Positions 1-7,434 are shown, counted from the stretch's first letter. The stretch: DNA of 8,308 nt from Oscillospiraceae bacterium (GCA_017408185.1 JAFQVE010000117.1:1-8308); one strand, 5' to 3'. Made by a program: numbers and translations. The notes: generated from the sequence alone by a model not told the origin.

Positions 1-1
1 G

Positions 2-241
2 CAGGAAATGCCCACTGTAAGAAAAGATTTAAACTTGAACAATGACAATACATCTCTGCCGCATATACTCATATCCGACGGCGTTCTTATTGACAGTGAA
101 ATGAAAAAAATGAACTTTGGAAAAAAGAAGCTGGAAAAAGAACTTAAAAAGCACGGAGTGTCCTCTTACCGCGACGTGTTCTTAATGCAGACGGATGAAA
201 ACGGAAGGACGCTTGTTGTTCCTAAGGAGAAAAAAAGATGA
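2..241 (+). CDS. DUF421/YetF-family membrane protein, C-terminal fragment
   Basis: Only the last 79 residues are in the window. The reading frame is open to the left edge, so the ATG at 8 is probably internal and the gene starts upstream. The visible part fits the cytoplasmic C-terminal domain of the DUF421/YetF family: a 'LPHILISDGVLID' strand (an 'lP..lI.dG' motif), then a helix-rich KKKLEKELKKHGVSSYRDVF segment matching the family's 'L..eLr..Gi....dVf', then a strand ending in a Lys-rich tail. Full members have about 200–240 residues, with N-terminal membrane helices that would lie outside the window. The biochemical role of the family is poorly defined; some members are linked to spores or envelope stress. 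The stop overlaps the start of the next gene (ATGA), so the two are translationally coupled. The family call is by recognised pattern, not a search. Confidence 0.78.
   Translation, partial: QEMPTVRKDLNLNNDNTSLPHILISDGVLIDSEMKKMNFGKKKLEKELKKHGVSSYRDVFLMQTDENGRTLVVPKEKKR
224..230 (+). promoter_or_regulatory. Ribosome binding site of the DUF4363 gene
   Basis: AAGGAGA lies inside the last codons of the upstream gene, with its GGAG core 8 bases before the ATG at 238. It supports that start and tight coupling of the two genes. Confidence 0.75.
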
Positions 242-618
242 GAAAATGTATTGTAGCAATTCTTATTGTAATATTTGTAGTGAGCATATGTATTTATACA
301 ACAAGCTTCACCTCACGTTTTTGCAAAGAGCTTGAAACCTATGTTATCTCCTGCATAAATGAAGTCGAAAATGAGAACTGGTCCGCGGCAGAAACGCATA
401 TAAATTCTGCGATACATCACCTTGACGAGCAGGAAAGAATCCTTGAAATCTTTGTCATGCATCACGACATTGATGAAATACACAGCCTTGTATTTAAAAT
501 TACATCGGCAATCAAATTAAAAAATAAGCAGATATGCCTTACAGAGTCCGAATACCTGCTTGCAAGAATACGTCTTGTATCAGATGCGGATCATCCGACG
601 TTTTCAAATATATTTTAA
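238..618 (+). CDS. DUF4363 family membrane-anchored protein
   Basis: A small protein of 126 residues. Residues 4–22 (CIVAILIVIFVVSICIYTT) form one hydrophobic N-terminal segment, which is a membrane anchor or an uncleaved signal. The rest is predicted helical: a 'NENWSAAETHINSAIHHLDEQERIL' segment with the family's 'W..A......' helix, then 'MHHDIDEIHSLVFKITSAIKLKN', then a helix ending 'ESEYLLARIRLVSDADHPTFSNIF'. This order, including the helix that follows an H-x-x-I/L-D-x-I motif and a C-terminal 'sl.NIf', matches DUF4363 proteins of Clostridia. These are known to sit beside DUF421 genes, as here, where the genes overlap by 4 bases. The soluble part probably faces outside the membrane and may partner the DUF421 protein; that is inference from gene order. 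No enzyme motif is visible. Confidence 0.78.
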   Translation: MRKCIVAILIVIFVVSICIYTTSFTSRFCKELETYVISCINEVENENWSAAETHINSAIHHLDEQERILEIFVMHHDIDEIHSLVFKITSAIKLKNKQICLTESEYLLARIRLVSDADHPTFSNIF

Positions 619-657
619 ATTAAACAACACGGTGCTTTCGCCTCCGTGTTGTTTAAT
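619..657. terminator. Bidirectional intrinsic terminator between convergent genes
   Basis: A perfect 14-bp stem (619–632 with 644–657) encloses an 11-base loop (633–643). The loop-side half of the stem holds the G/C pairs (CACGG/CCGTG) and the base is A/T-rich. The hairpin begins right after the plus-strand TAA and ends 3 bases before the stop codon of the minus-strand lyase gene. The A/T-rich outer stem gives U-rich 3' arms in both directions (…GUUGUUUAA on either strand). The downstream U-runs are short, so termination strength is uncertain, but the position between two convergent stops fits a shared terminator. Confidence 0.8.
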
Positions 658-660
658 ACA

Positions 661-1212
661 TTATTGTATATAATCAAGCATTCTCTTGATAAGTACCGCA
701 ACCTCTGCTCTTGTTGTGTAATCAGTCGGGGCGATGCGTCCTGATTTGCCGTTGACAAGTCCTGCGGAGATGAGTGCGGAAACCGCTTCCTTCGCGTAAG
801 ATGCTACGGTGTCAAAGTCGGGGTATTGCGATAACACCTCATCCGTCGCCTGTGGCGCCACCTTCCCCTCAAGGGGAAGGCTATTTAACGCGCGGTAGAC
901 GATTACCATCATATCCTGGCGGGTAATGGTATTACGCGGTGCGAACTTGTTATCACCGATACCGTTGACGATTCCCGTGTTACGTGCGACCGCAAGCTCG
1001 GCTGCGAAGTAGTCCGATGCAGATACGTCTGCAAAGTTTTCGGTGTTGTCAGACTTAAGCTCAAATGCACGGACAAGCAGGGACGCGAAATCTGCGCGGG
1101 TTATATTGCGCCCGGGTGAATACGTGTCAGACGTTGTTCCTCTTATTATTCCATCGTCCGCGAGTGTGTTTATCGCGTCCGCTGCCCATGCGTGGTTAGA
1201 GATGTCTGTGAA
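661..1212 (-). other. Three SLH repeats (cell-wall anchor)
   Basis: Residues 2075–2257 hold three S-layer homology repeats. They start at F2075 (FTDISNHAWAADAI), F2134 (FADVSASDYFAAEL) and Y2204 (YPDFDTVASYAKEAV). The conserved motifs are TRAD, TRQD and TRAE respectively. Three SLH repeats usually fold into one unit that binds pyruvylated secondary wall polymer, so the enzyme is expected to be held at the cell surface. The segment between repeats 2 and 3 contains the inserted palindromic element. Confidence 0.92.
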
Positions 1213-4200
1213 ACGGATAACATCCGTTTCACTCGACGCGTCGGGTGAATTTTCGCCGTCTTCGCTATTTTCGTTGTCGGTGTTCGCTTCATCGTCAGTG
1301 TCCGGCTTGTCGGTCGGTGCTGCACCTCCGCCTCCGCCGCCACCGCCGGCGGTTCCTGCGTTTTCAGAGGAGGTTCCGGAATTATCTCCGGAGTCATTCT
1401 CGTTCTTATTCCCCGACGAACCGGTTGTGGAGCCGTAGACCGTTACCGTAAAGTGAACAACGGTTTCTCTTCCATAATCGTCACGCGCAGTAACAGCAAC
1501 ATGGTTTTTGCCGACCTGAGCACTATCAGGCTTCCATGAAAATTTTCCGGTCTCGGCATCAAGACTTGCACCGCGCGGAAGCGCCGTACCTATATAGGTT
1601 ATGCTCCGTGCATTACCGACAGGCGTTGCCGACAGATTAAGCGCGAGCGTACTTCCTGCGCTCACCGTGACATCATCTGCTTCAAATACAGGCTTAAATT
1701 CTTCAATGTTTGATATCGGTATATATGCACTCTGCCCGCTTTTGATGTTATGTATGTACCCGAGGCTTATATCCTTCTTATCGGCGAAGCCGCGAACAGT
1801 CGTAACCGCGCCGATATCAAGGCGAAGCTCTGTTTCATTTTCATCTGCATATTCCGCACCGTATATCCGATAAACTGCATTCTGAACACCGTCATTTGCG
1901 ACATAAACATACTTGCCGGCGAGTGATTCCGTGTCTATTCCGCTTTCGGTAGTGAGCGTTATGAAATTGTCAAGAGTAAATTCATCCTGTGTATAGTCGG
2001 AGACAATTCCAGCATATCCCGCCCTTTCGAAGCTTTCATCACGGTTTCCGATTATATCGCCGTCGTTTACATACTTATAAATAACCTCTCCGTCCGCTTT
2101 ATTTAAGCTGTATAGTCCTGCAAAACCGCGAAAATCAAAGCTTATCGCTTCGTCTGTTACGGTATACAAAACAGCATTGTTTGTTGCATATACAACATAA
2201 TCAACACGTCCATCCGCTCTTGTTATCTTCAAAGCACGGGCAGCATCATCAGCACCCTCGCCGGAAGTGCTGTCCGGAGAAACAGAAATCCGAACCTCCT
2301 TAATATCGGAAACAATGCGGTTATCCTTGTAGGGCTCAATTACGGAGGTGTAAAGTGTATCAAGATTTTCTCCTTCGCGCTTCACCAGTGCGTATTCAAA
2401 ATCCGGAATTTTTCCGTTCGATGCATTCCCTGTATTCTTGCCCTTTGCAAGCGCAAGCTCCGTAACAACATTATCATTATCATCATTAAGCATTGTAAGG
2501 CGCATACGAAGCCCTTTACTTCCGCTCTTTAATACCTTATTGAAATCGCTTATCCTGAAATCAACAACAAAGGTGTCTCCGGAAAGCGCATCCTCACCTG
2601 CACGGCGCACTTCACCGAGCATGGATTTTCCGATATTTTCAAACTGTGTTGTCTTTTCCGTCTGATCCATTCGTACATCCCACGGAACATCGCGACCTTC
2701 ATAAGAGCCGATGTATTCGCCGGTCTGCTCATCTGTCTGCGAAACAACTTTACTTATGTCAATTTCATCAAACTCAGCACTATCTGATTGTGCATGAAAA
2801 CTGTATATATGCTCATTTCCGCCCTTTACACGAAAAAAATCCACTGCATAGGATGTATCCGGTCCTGCATTTATCATAACAAGCGTTCTGCGGTAAACCG
2901 AAGCTTCCGAATAGACCTGTGATGCATCAACATCCATAAGCTTCACATCACCGGAATCGTCAAAATGAAGCGGAGTTCCGTGATATCCGCTCGGCAGCTG
3001 ACGCAAAGCGTTCACATTAACAGTGTTATGAGCAAGAGTTGCTTCCGTCCACTGATATCTCGGACGATTGTTTGACTTTTTCTCAGGCGTTCCGTTATCC
3101 GGAGAGAAATTCAATCCGTATGCTTCAATACCGAGATTTAATGTATCCCAATGTCCGTGTCCCTCGTTCCTGCCGAAATAAATCCAGAAATCGCGCATAT
3201 TATTTGTATATGTCGAAGTTCCGATATCGCCATATGCCCCGCCATCACGAAGAACTGCAAATCCGTAGCCCGGCATCATTTCACTTTTTGCCGCAACATC
3301 GTCATCAATCATATCGGCAATATCCCTTTGCACGCTTGTGGAATCAAAGGTGTATATATCATAATGCAGCCCTTTAACGGAATATCCGTTTGTCCTGTAT
3401 ATATATTCTGCAAGTTCTTTTCCGAGACGTGTATTCCTAAGCTGCTTAAAGCCGTTTACCATAATCTGCATATCCGTGGAAAACCCGATATTTGCCGTCG
3501 CTTGTGTATCACCAATCTGTGCTGTGTGAGTATCAACAAGTGCAACGGGGATTCCCGCCGTAAACATCTTTGCAAATTTTGCATTAGCAAAAAGGTTATA
3601 TTCCGGATTTCCGTAAAGCTCAAGCACCTCTGCTGTATCGTAAAGGTCTGTAAGCCAGCCGATATTATATCCGGGAGCGGCTTCATCACCCATTCCGTCG
3701 CGGTCAACATCATCAATCAGCTTTGAACTCAAAAGCCCTCCGGTCTGGCTTGCCTTGTCTCCGCTATACTTAGTTTCGCCGTAACGGAAAATCCAGTCTA
3801 CCATCTGCTTGCTTTCCGGCTCGCTGTCAAGCACAAGTGCAGCAGTTGCAACAACCTTTTGCACCTGACCGTAGTTTCCTTCAAGATCGGCTTCGTTTAC
3901 AGCCCGGTACGCTTCACGTACAAGCTTATTTTCCCAGCTGTGCCATATTTCCGAGCCGCTCTTCTTCTCATTTATACTTCCGTCTTCGTTCCGGTTTATG
4001 TATCCATATTCATTTGCTTTCGACGAAAGCACCGATATAAGCGCTTCGTTCTCGCTTTCAAGCAGTGGATACAGCGCATCTGCCGCGCGCAGACAGGTGA
4101 AGGTATATTCACAGTCATTTATACATCCGAAGATTTTCCCGAAGCCGGTATTCCCGTGCGAAACGAAGAATTTGTAATCATCATTGTAATATTGCTTGAA

Positions 4201-7200
4201 ATGGAATGTGGGATAAACATCCGCAAGGCGGTCAAGAAGGATTGCACCCTTCACTCCATAAGCTTCATCGCCGGTGTACGCATATACCGTGGAAAGCCAT
4301 TTTATCGCACGGTGAACCTCTATGAGCGCTGTGTGGAGATAATATGCAGCATATGTATGACGCGAGGATACCTTTGAGTTTTTATACATCCCGTCCGGAC
4401 GATAACCCATACCGTCATCCACACCCCAGACGTTGCCGTCTGCTTTTTCTCCCGTTCGCGGATCTTTGTTGTAAAGTACATTTCCTTCCGTGCGAAGCTC
4501 TGAATAGGTTTCGTTATAGAGATATCCCTTTGAAACACCGTAGCCATAAGGATTTTCTTCATCAATAACCGTGCCGTCCTCCGCTATTGTTCCGCAAAGC
4601 TTTCCGTTTGCAACAAGAGCCTTTTCGCGGTTAAAGGTTCCATCCTCCTCAATGCCGAGCGCAAGGAACTTTTCAAAATCGTTTGATGGGAAAAGGCGCT
4701 TACATTCCGGACATTGCACCTTCCACTGACGTGAATACATCGACACTGTATATTTTCCGTCGATATCCTTCCCGCAATAGCGGCAGAACGCATAATCCGT
4801 GATATCCGTATATTCCCCGACCTGGTTTGAACGCGGAACCCCCTCGCCTATTATCGTTTTATAAAGGACGTCAAAGCCGGAAAGATAAGCTTCGCAATAG
4901 CTCTTGTAAAGCTCAAGCTCTTCACGCGCCCAATCGTGCTTTTTGATATTTTCTTCAGCTGCAGCACGGCGCTCATATGTGTAATATGTCGGCGCATCCT
5001 TAAGTGTGCTCTGATTAAAGCATACCTCTAAAGGTTCACTTTCACAGCTTTCGCCGAGCACTGCGGTACGTGCAACAATCTGTACCGTTTCAGGCTCGGA
5101 AATATCCTCCGAATTTGTTATATACCCTCCTGCAAGGAGCTTCCCTTTTCCCCCAACGATTTCAAATTCCGTCTCGCTGTTGTCAACAGGCATACTTTTT
5201 CCGCTGTTCATTTCTGCATATGCGGAAATAAGCAGCTTTTCTCCCTCGTATGCAATCCCGTCTCCCGCTGATAAGTGAAGAGCCTTCACTCCTCCGGTAT
5301 CGGTAACTGTTATTGTTTTACGTGAGGTAAGTGTTGTTCCGTTATATGAAGCCGTGACATACACGTCTGCTTTTCCACATCTGACAGCTGTTATAACGCC
5401 GTTTTTAAAGGTGACAACCTCTTCGTTATCGGAGCCGTATGTAACAGAAAGGTCTTCCTTTTCAAGAAGGGTTCCGTCGCGCAGACGCGCGCAAACCTCG
5501 CCTTTTGCCTGTGTTTCGCCCTTGCCGAAATCAATAGTTGTCTTATCAAAATTAAGGTTTACTGTGCGCATTGCATTTGTTCCGTCGAGAATAACGGATG
5601 AAATATAATGCGTATTCGCCGGACTGCCGGATGTATTCTTCAACAAGAGAATGTTCTTTCCTTTTTGAAGCGATATTTTCGGCAAAGCTTCATTTTTTGC
5701 CAAATACTTTTCATCGGTGCTTTTAAAGCTAAGTTCACCGTGAGCAGCTTTTCCTCTTATATACGAAGCTACATCCGCATATCCGATTCTTGAATCCTTG
5801 TTCGTATCAGTAAGCTCACTTTCAGGGAAAATATATACATCAAGAACACCGTTGCCGGTTGCCTTTGATTTCAGGAGATTTACGTTTGGCCAATAAATCC
5901 CGCTTTCCGGAACATCAATACGGAAGGCGATCCACTTTTTATTCAGCACAAGCCTTAGTGTATCCGGCTCCAAATCAAGCAAAGCAACGCTTTTCTGCCA
6001 TTTGTAATCGTCTGATCTATGGTCTGTATATGCCCATTCCCACGCATCGGTTGTATACTCGTCTGTGATAAACCAGATGTCTCTGCCTGATTTTACGTAA
6101 GTATCATTATTGTGTGCATCATTATTTTCAATAATATTTGCGCCTGCCCAGCCTGATCTATCTACCTGATAAAAATCAAATGAGGTTTTCACGCCGCTTG
6201 CCTCACCGCCTGAAGGTGTTATCTCAGCTTCGGTCTTTCCCGTTACGCAAACACCATCAAGCTCAACCGTTGCATAAACGGTTGCACTTCCACTCGTTCT
6301 TCCCGGAATGATTTCCCCTGTTTTCTCATCTATTCCGGCAACAGACAGGTTTTCAACGCCATAAGTTACCTTTGCATTTGTAAGGTCTGCATCGCTTCCG
6401 TCTGTCATCCTTGCGGATTTTATTTTTGCATATCCGTCCGCAACCTCTATCTCAACAGAGGACAAAGCATTAGTGTCCTCGGCATTGCCGAGCACGGCTA
6501 CATCAACCTCTGCCTCTGCTGACGTTCCGTTCTTTTCCGCAGTTATTTTTATCTTTGTTTTTCCCTCACTTATGCCGGAAATCAATCCGAGAGGGCTTAC
6601 CTTTGCAACAGATTCATCGGCACTTTCAAAGGTGACATTGCAATCCCCGTCACCTGCCACGGAGCCGTCGGATAGGTAAGCAGTAATATATACCGTTTTA
6701 TATGCACCGGCAGAAAGCTCATAAAAATCCTTTTCCGGTACAACCTGCATCGCGGCAGGCATCTCTCCTGCATTGAGCGTGAGAGAGGAAATATACATGC
6801 GCGCGGCTTCGCCGTCATCCGCCGCATCCCCCGGCGCTCCTTCCTCTATTCCGTCGCTTCCGTATCCGTTACGCGTCGGCTTGAAAACCGCGATCCATTT
6901 TCCCGCCTCATCAACCGTAAAGCTTTCCGAAAGAATCATCGGCGAGCATTGCTTCGTGCTCTTTCCGTAATCATAATACGGTATTTCTTCTGCGTTGAGC
7001 GGCTCTGCTTCCGCCAGAAGCTCGGCAGTTATCTCCGTTCCCGGACGGAAAAGGTAAAAATCACCGAAGCCTCCGCCTGTGTGACTCATTCCGCGGATAA
7101 GGCTTATTTTATATGTGCCCACAAACGGAACATTCAAAGAAAATGCCAGCCATTCGTTTTCAGCATATGTGCTCATGCCGGACTGAACACCAAAACCCTC

Positions 7201-7434
7201 ATGGGTCTGTGTTTTGTCATACATTGCCGCTGTGCTCTGCGGAGAGAGCATCCACATATTATGCGTATATTCATAATCAAACACTTTGAGAAGCGTTCCT
7301 TTTGAACCGTCAAGGTTGAAATTATACACGAGCTTAAAATTATTCTGTTCTTTTTTCGCACCGACAGTAAATGACGGCAAGAGAGAAAAAAGCATCGCCG
7401 TTGCAAGAAGCAGTGATAATAAGCGCTTTTTCAT
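661..7434 (-). CDS. Secreted SLH-anchored heparinase II/III-fold polysaccharide lyase, 2257 aa
   Basis: Very large multidomain extracellular enzyme, expected to cleave a uronic-acid polysaccharide by β-elimination at the cell surface. Approximate order by residue: signal peptide 1–26; carbohydrate-binding-like β-sandwich 27–222; Big2-like 229–315; Ig-like 325–412; second β-sandwich 416–619; Big2-like 622–712; Ig-like 713–806; α/α-toroid 810–1360 with CxxC pairs at 884/887 and 908/911; heparinase β-sandwich from 1389 to about 1790; small β-domain to about 1910; putative-Ig domain 1912–2001; acidic linker with Gly8; three SLH repeats 2075–2257. The β-sandwich carries the family signature G-H1426-G-H1428-W-D…A-H1469-N-T-V. 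The start is set by AGGGAGGT just upstream and by the signal peptide. The gene follows a partial secreted-protein gene by 16 bases. Most family enzymes have 600–900 residues, so about 1300 residues here are accessory. Family call is firm. Substrate (glycosaminoglycan, alginate, glucuronan or other) is unknown. Confidence 0.88.
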   Translation of the reverse strand: MKKRLLSLLLATAMLFSLLPSFTVGAKKEQNNFKLVYNFNLDGSKGTLLKVFDYEYTHNMWMLSPQSTAAMYDKTQTHEGFGVQSGMSTYAENEWLAFSLNVPFVGTYKISLIRGMSHTGGGFGDFYLFRPGTEITAELLAEAEPLNAEEIPYYDYGKSTKQCSPMILSESFTVDEAGKWIAVFKPTRNGYGSDGIEEGAPGDAADDGEAARMYISSLTLNAGEMPAAMQVVPEKDFYELSAGAYKTVYITAYLSDGSVAGDGDCNVTFESADESVAKVSPLGLISGISEGKTKIKITAEKNGTSAEAEVDVAVLGNAEDTNALSSVEIEVADGYAKIKSARMTDGSDADLTNAKVTYGVENLSVAGIDEKTGEIIPGRTSGSATVYATVELDGVCVTGKTEAEITPSGGEASGVKTSFDFYQVDRSGWAGANIIENNDAHNNDTYVKSGRDIWFITDEYTTDAWEWAYTDHRSDDYKWQKSVALLDLEPDTLRLVLNKKWIAFRIDVPESGIYWPNVNLLKSKATGNGVLDVYIFPESELTDTNKDSRIGYADVASYIRGKAAHGELSFKSTDEKYLAKNEALPKISLQKGKNILLLKNTSGSPANTHYISSVILDGTNAMRTVNLNFDKTTIDFGKGETQAKGEVCARLRDGTLLEKEDLSVTYGSDNEEVVTFKNGVITAVRCGKADVYVTASYNGTTLTSRKTITVTDTGGVKALHLSAGDGIAYEGEKLLISAYAEMNSGKSMPVDNSETEFEIVGGKGKLLAGGYITNSEDISEPETVQIVARTAVLGESCESEPLEVCFNQSTLKDAPTYYTYERRAAAEENIKKHDWAREELELYKSYCEAYLSGFDVLYKTIIGEGVPRSNQVGEYTDITDYAFCRYCGKDIDGKYTVSMYSRQWKVQCPECKRLFPSNDFEKFLALGIEEDGTFNREKALVANGKLCGTIAEDGTVIDEENPYGYGVSKGYLYNETYSELRTEGNVLYNKDPRTGEKADGNVWGVDDGMGYRPDGMYKNSKVSSRHTYAAYYLHTALIEVHRAIKWLSTVYAYTGDEAYGVKGAILLDRLADVYPTFHFKQYYNDDYKFFVSHGNTGFGKIFGCINDCEYTFTCLRAADALYPLLESENEALISVLSSKANEYGYINRNEDGSINEKKSGSEIWHSWENKLVREAYRAVNEADLEGNYGQVQKVVATAALVLDSEPESKQMVDWIFRYGETKYSGDKASQTGGLLSSKLIDDVDRDGMGDEAAPGYNIGWLTDLYDTAEVLELYGNPEYNLFANAKFAKMFTAGIPVALVDTHTAQIGDTQATANIGFSTDMQIMVNGFKQLRNTRLGKELAEYIYRTNGYSVKGLHYDIYTFDSTSVQRDIADMIDDDVAAKSEMMPGYGFAVLRDGGAYGDIGTSTYTNNMRDFWIYFGRNEGHGHWDTLNLGIEAYGLNFSPDNGTPEKKSNNRPRYQWTEATLAHNTVNVNALRQLPSGYHGTPLHFDDSGDVKLMDVDASQVYSEASVYRRTLVMINAGPDTSYAVDFFRVKGGNEHIYSFHAQSDSAEFDEIDISKVVSQTDEQTGEYIGSYEGRDVPWDVRMDQTEKTTQFENIGKSMLGEVRRAGEDALSGDTFVVDFRISDFNKVLKSGSKGLRMRLTMLNDDNDNVVTELALAKGKNTGNASNGKIPDFEYALVKREGENLDTLYTSVIEPYKDNRIVSDIKEVRISVSPDSTSGEGADDAARALKITRADGRVDYVVYATNNAVLYTVTDEAISFDFRGFAGLYSLNKADGEVIYKYVNDGDIIGNRDESFERAGYAGIVSDYTQDEFTLDNFITLTTESGIDTESLAGKYVYVANDGVQNAVYRIYGAEYADENETELRLDIGAVTTVRGFADKKDISLGYIHNIKSGQSAYIPISNIEEFKPVFEADDVTVSAGSTLALNLSATPVGNARSITYIGTALPRGASLDAETGKFSWKPDSAQVGKNHVAVTARDDYGRETVVHFTVTVYGSTTGSSGNKNENDSGDNSGTSSENAGTAGGGGGGGGAAPTDKPDTDDEANTDNENSEDGENSPDASSETDVIRFTDISNHAWAADAINTLADDGIIRGTTSDTYSPGRNITRADFASLLVRAFELKSDNTENFADVSASDYFAAELAVARNTGIVNGIGDNKFAPRNTITRQDMMVIVYRALNSLPLEGKVAPQATDEVLSQYPDFDTVASYAKEAVSALISAGLVNGKSGRIAPTDYTTRAEVAVLIKRMLDYIQ
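837..882. repeat. Short GC-rich palindromic repeat inserted in frame in the lyase gene
   Basis: A 46-base element holds a near-perfect hairpin, CCTTCCCCTCAAGGGGAAGG (861–880; 9-bp stem, 2-base loop). Beside it is a smaller hairpin of 4 bp (847–850 with 854–857) and a CCTCATCCGTC edge at 837–847. I recall closely similar sequences (CATCCGTC, a variable small hairpin, CCACCTTCCCCTCAAGGGGAAGG) scattered in many gut Clostridia genomes; this is memory, not a search. Here it is translated on the minus strand as S2185–V2200 (SLPLEGKVAPQATDEV). Five of its six frames lack a stop codon, by direct reading. No clear target-site duplication is seen. Confidence 0.7.
1213..1431 (-). other. Flexible acidic linker with an eight-glycine run
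   Basis: Residues 2002–2074 are nearly all Ser, Thr, Gly, Asn, Asp and Glu. A run of eight glycines is encoded at 1324–1347 by mixed GGA/GGC/GGT codons, so it is not a pure DNA repeat of one codon. It is followed by the acidic stretch before the first SLH repeat. It probably spaces the enzyme from the wall. Confidence 0.85.
1432..1701 (-). other. Putative-Ig (He_PIG/cadherin-like) domain of the lyase
   Basis: Residues about 1912–2001 end in 'LPRGASLDAETGKFSWKPDSAQVG' and 'VAVTARDDYGRETVVHFTVTVYG', in outline. The 'lP.Ga.lD..tG.fsW.p…G.y.v.v.a.D..G' pattern is that of the He_PIG family, a β-sandwich spacer common in secreted bacterial enzymes. It separates the catalytic part from the flexible linker. 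Confidence 0.75.
2065..5007 (-). other. Catalytic core: α/α-toroid plus heparinase II/III β-sandwich
   Basis: Residues 810 to about 1790. The toroid opens with 'PTYYTYERRAAAEENIKKHDWAREE', a typical start for these lyases, and holds G-N1187-Y-G-x-x-Q and A-A-P-G-Y1256-N-x-G-W, which sit where the family has its Asn and Tyr catalytic residues. The β-sandwich starts near G1389 (GYGFAVLRDGG) and holds H1426, H1428, D1430, D1446, Y1460 and H1469. By analogy with Pedobacter heparinase II and PL17 alginate lyase (from memory), H1426 and Y1256 would act in catalysis, and H1428, D1446 and H1469 would bind a metal. Roles of single residues are inference; the fold and signature are clear. Confidence 0.8.
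4702..4785 (-). other. CxxC…CxxC knuckle in the toroid
   Basis: Residues 884–911 read C-R-Y-C-G-K, a 20-residue gap, then C-P-E-C-K, followed by LFPSNDFEKF. The four cysteines look like a small zinc-ribbon structural site. The 'CP.C…FP..DF' pattern occurs in a subset of heparinase II/III-like proteins. It probably stabilises the start of the toroid and is not catalytic. Confidence 0.65.
5017..6189 (-). repeat. Unit B: second copy of the sandwich plus Ig-like unit
   Basis: Residues 416–806 repeat the architecture of unit A. KKWIAFRIDVPESGIY (from K499, W501) aligns with NEWLAFSLNVPFVGTY (W95), and both are followed by G-x-x-D-x-Y-x-F and a variable loop, then by a late strand ending 'YISS(V/L)xL(D/N)'. 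The following Big2-like domain (622–712) has 'VTYGSDNEEVVTF…VTASYNG', parallel to unit A. The second Ig-like domain (713–806) is only weakly similar to its partner. The offset is 406 residues between the two Trp residues. Confidence 0.58.
6199..7356 (-). repeat. Unit A: binding-like β-sandwich plus two Ig-like domains
   Basis: Residues 27–412 of the lyase form the first of two similar three-domain units. The first domain (27–222) contains NEWLAFSLNVPFVGTYKISL at 93–112 followed by GDFYLF, a pattern of jelly-roll carbohydrate-binding modules. The next (229–315) is Big2-like: 'SDGSV…VTFESADESVAKVSPLGLISGISEGKTKIKITAEKNG' in outline. A second Ig-like domain (325–412) has 'GIDEKTGEIIPGRTSGSATVYATVELDG'-type strands. 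Binding of sugar by the first domain is inferred from shape and context; I cannot assign a CBM family. Confidence 0.6.
7357..7434 (-). other. Signal peptide of the lyase
   Basis: Residues 1–26 show a basic start (MKKR), a hydrophobic core (LLSLLLATAMLFSLLP) and a likely signal peptidase I site after V24-G25-A26, before KKEQ. No lipobox cysteine is present, so surface attachment depends on the SLH repeats. Confidence 0.88.

Noticed and set aside
8..10. ATG at 8 as the start of a complete 77-residue gene
   Set aside because: No ribosome site can be judged in the 7 bases before it, the frame is open to the edge, and the sequence matches only the C-terminal domain of a larger family.
1324..1347. 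GC-rich tract that could be a microsatellite or phase-variation repeat
   Set aside because: The glycine codons are mixed and there is no long run of one base or one exact unit, so slippage is unlikely to be frequent. It reads as an ordinary glycine linker.
3151..3726. A 191-codon open frame on the plus strand opposite the lyase toroid
   Set aside because: It lies fully antisense to a clear catalytic domain, has a Cys/Ile-rich composition with no recognisable domain, and no convincing ribosome site was noticed. It is a shadow of the lyase coding sequence.
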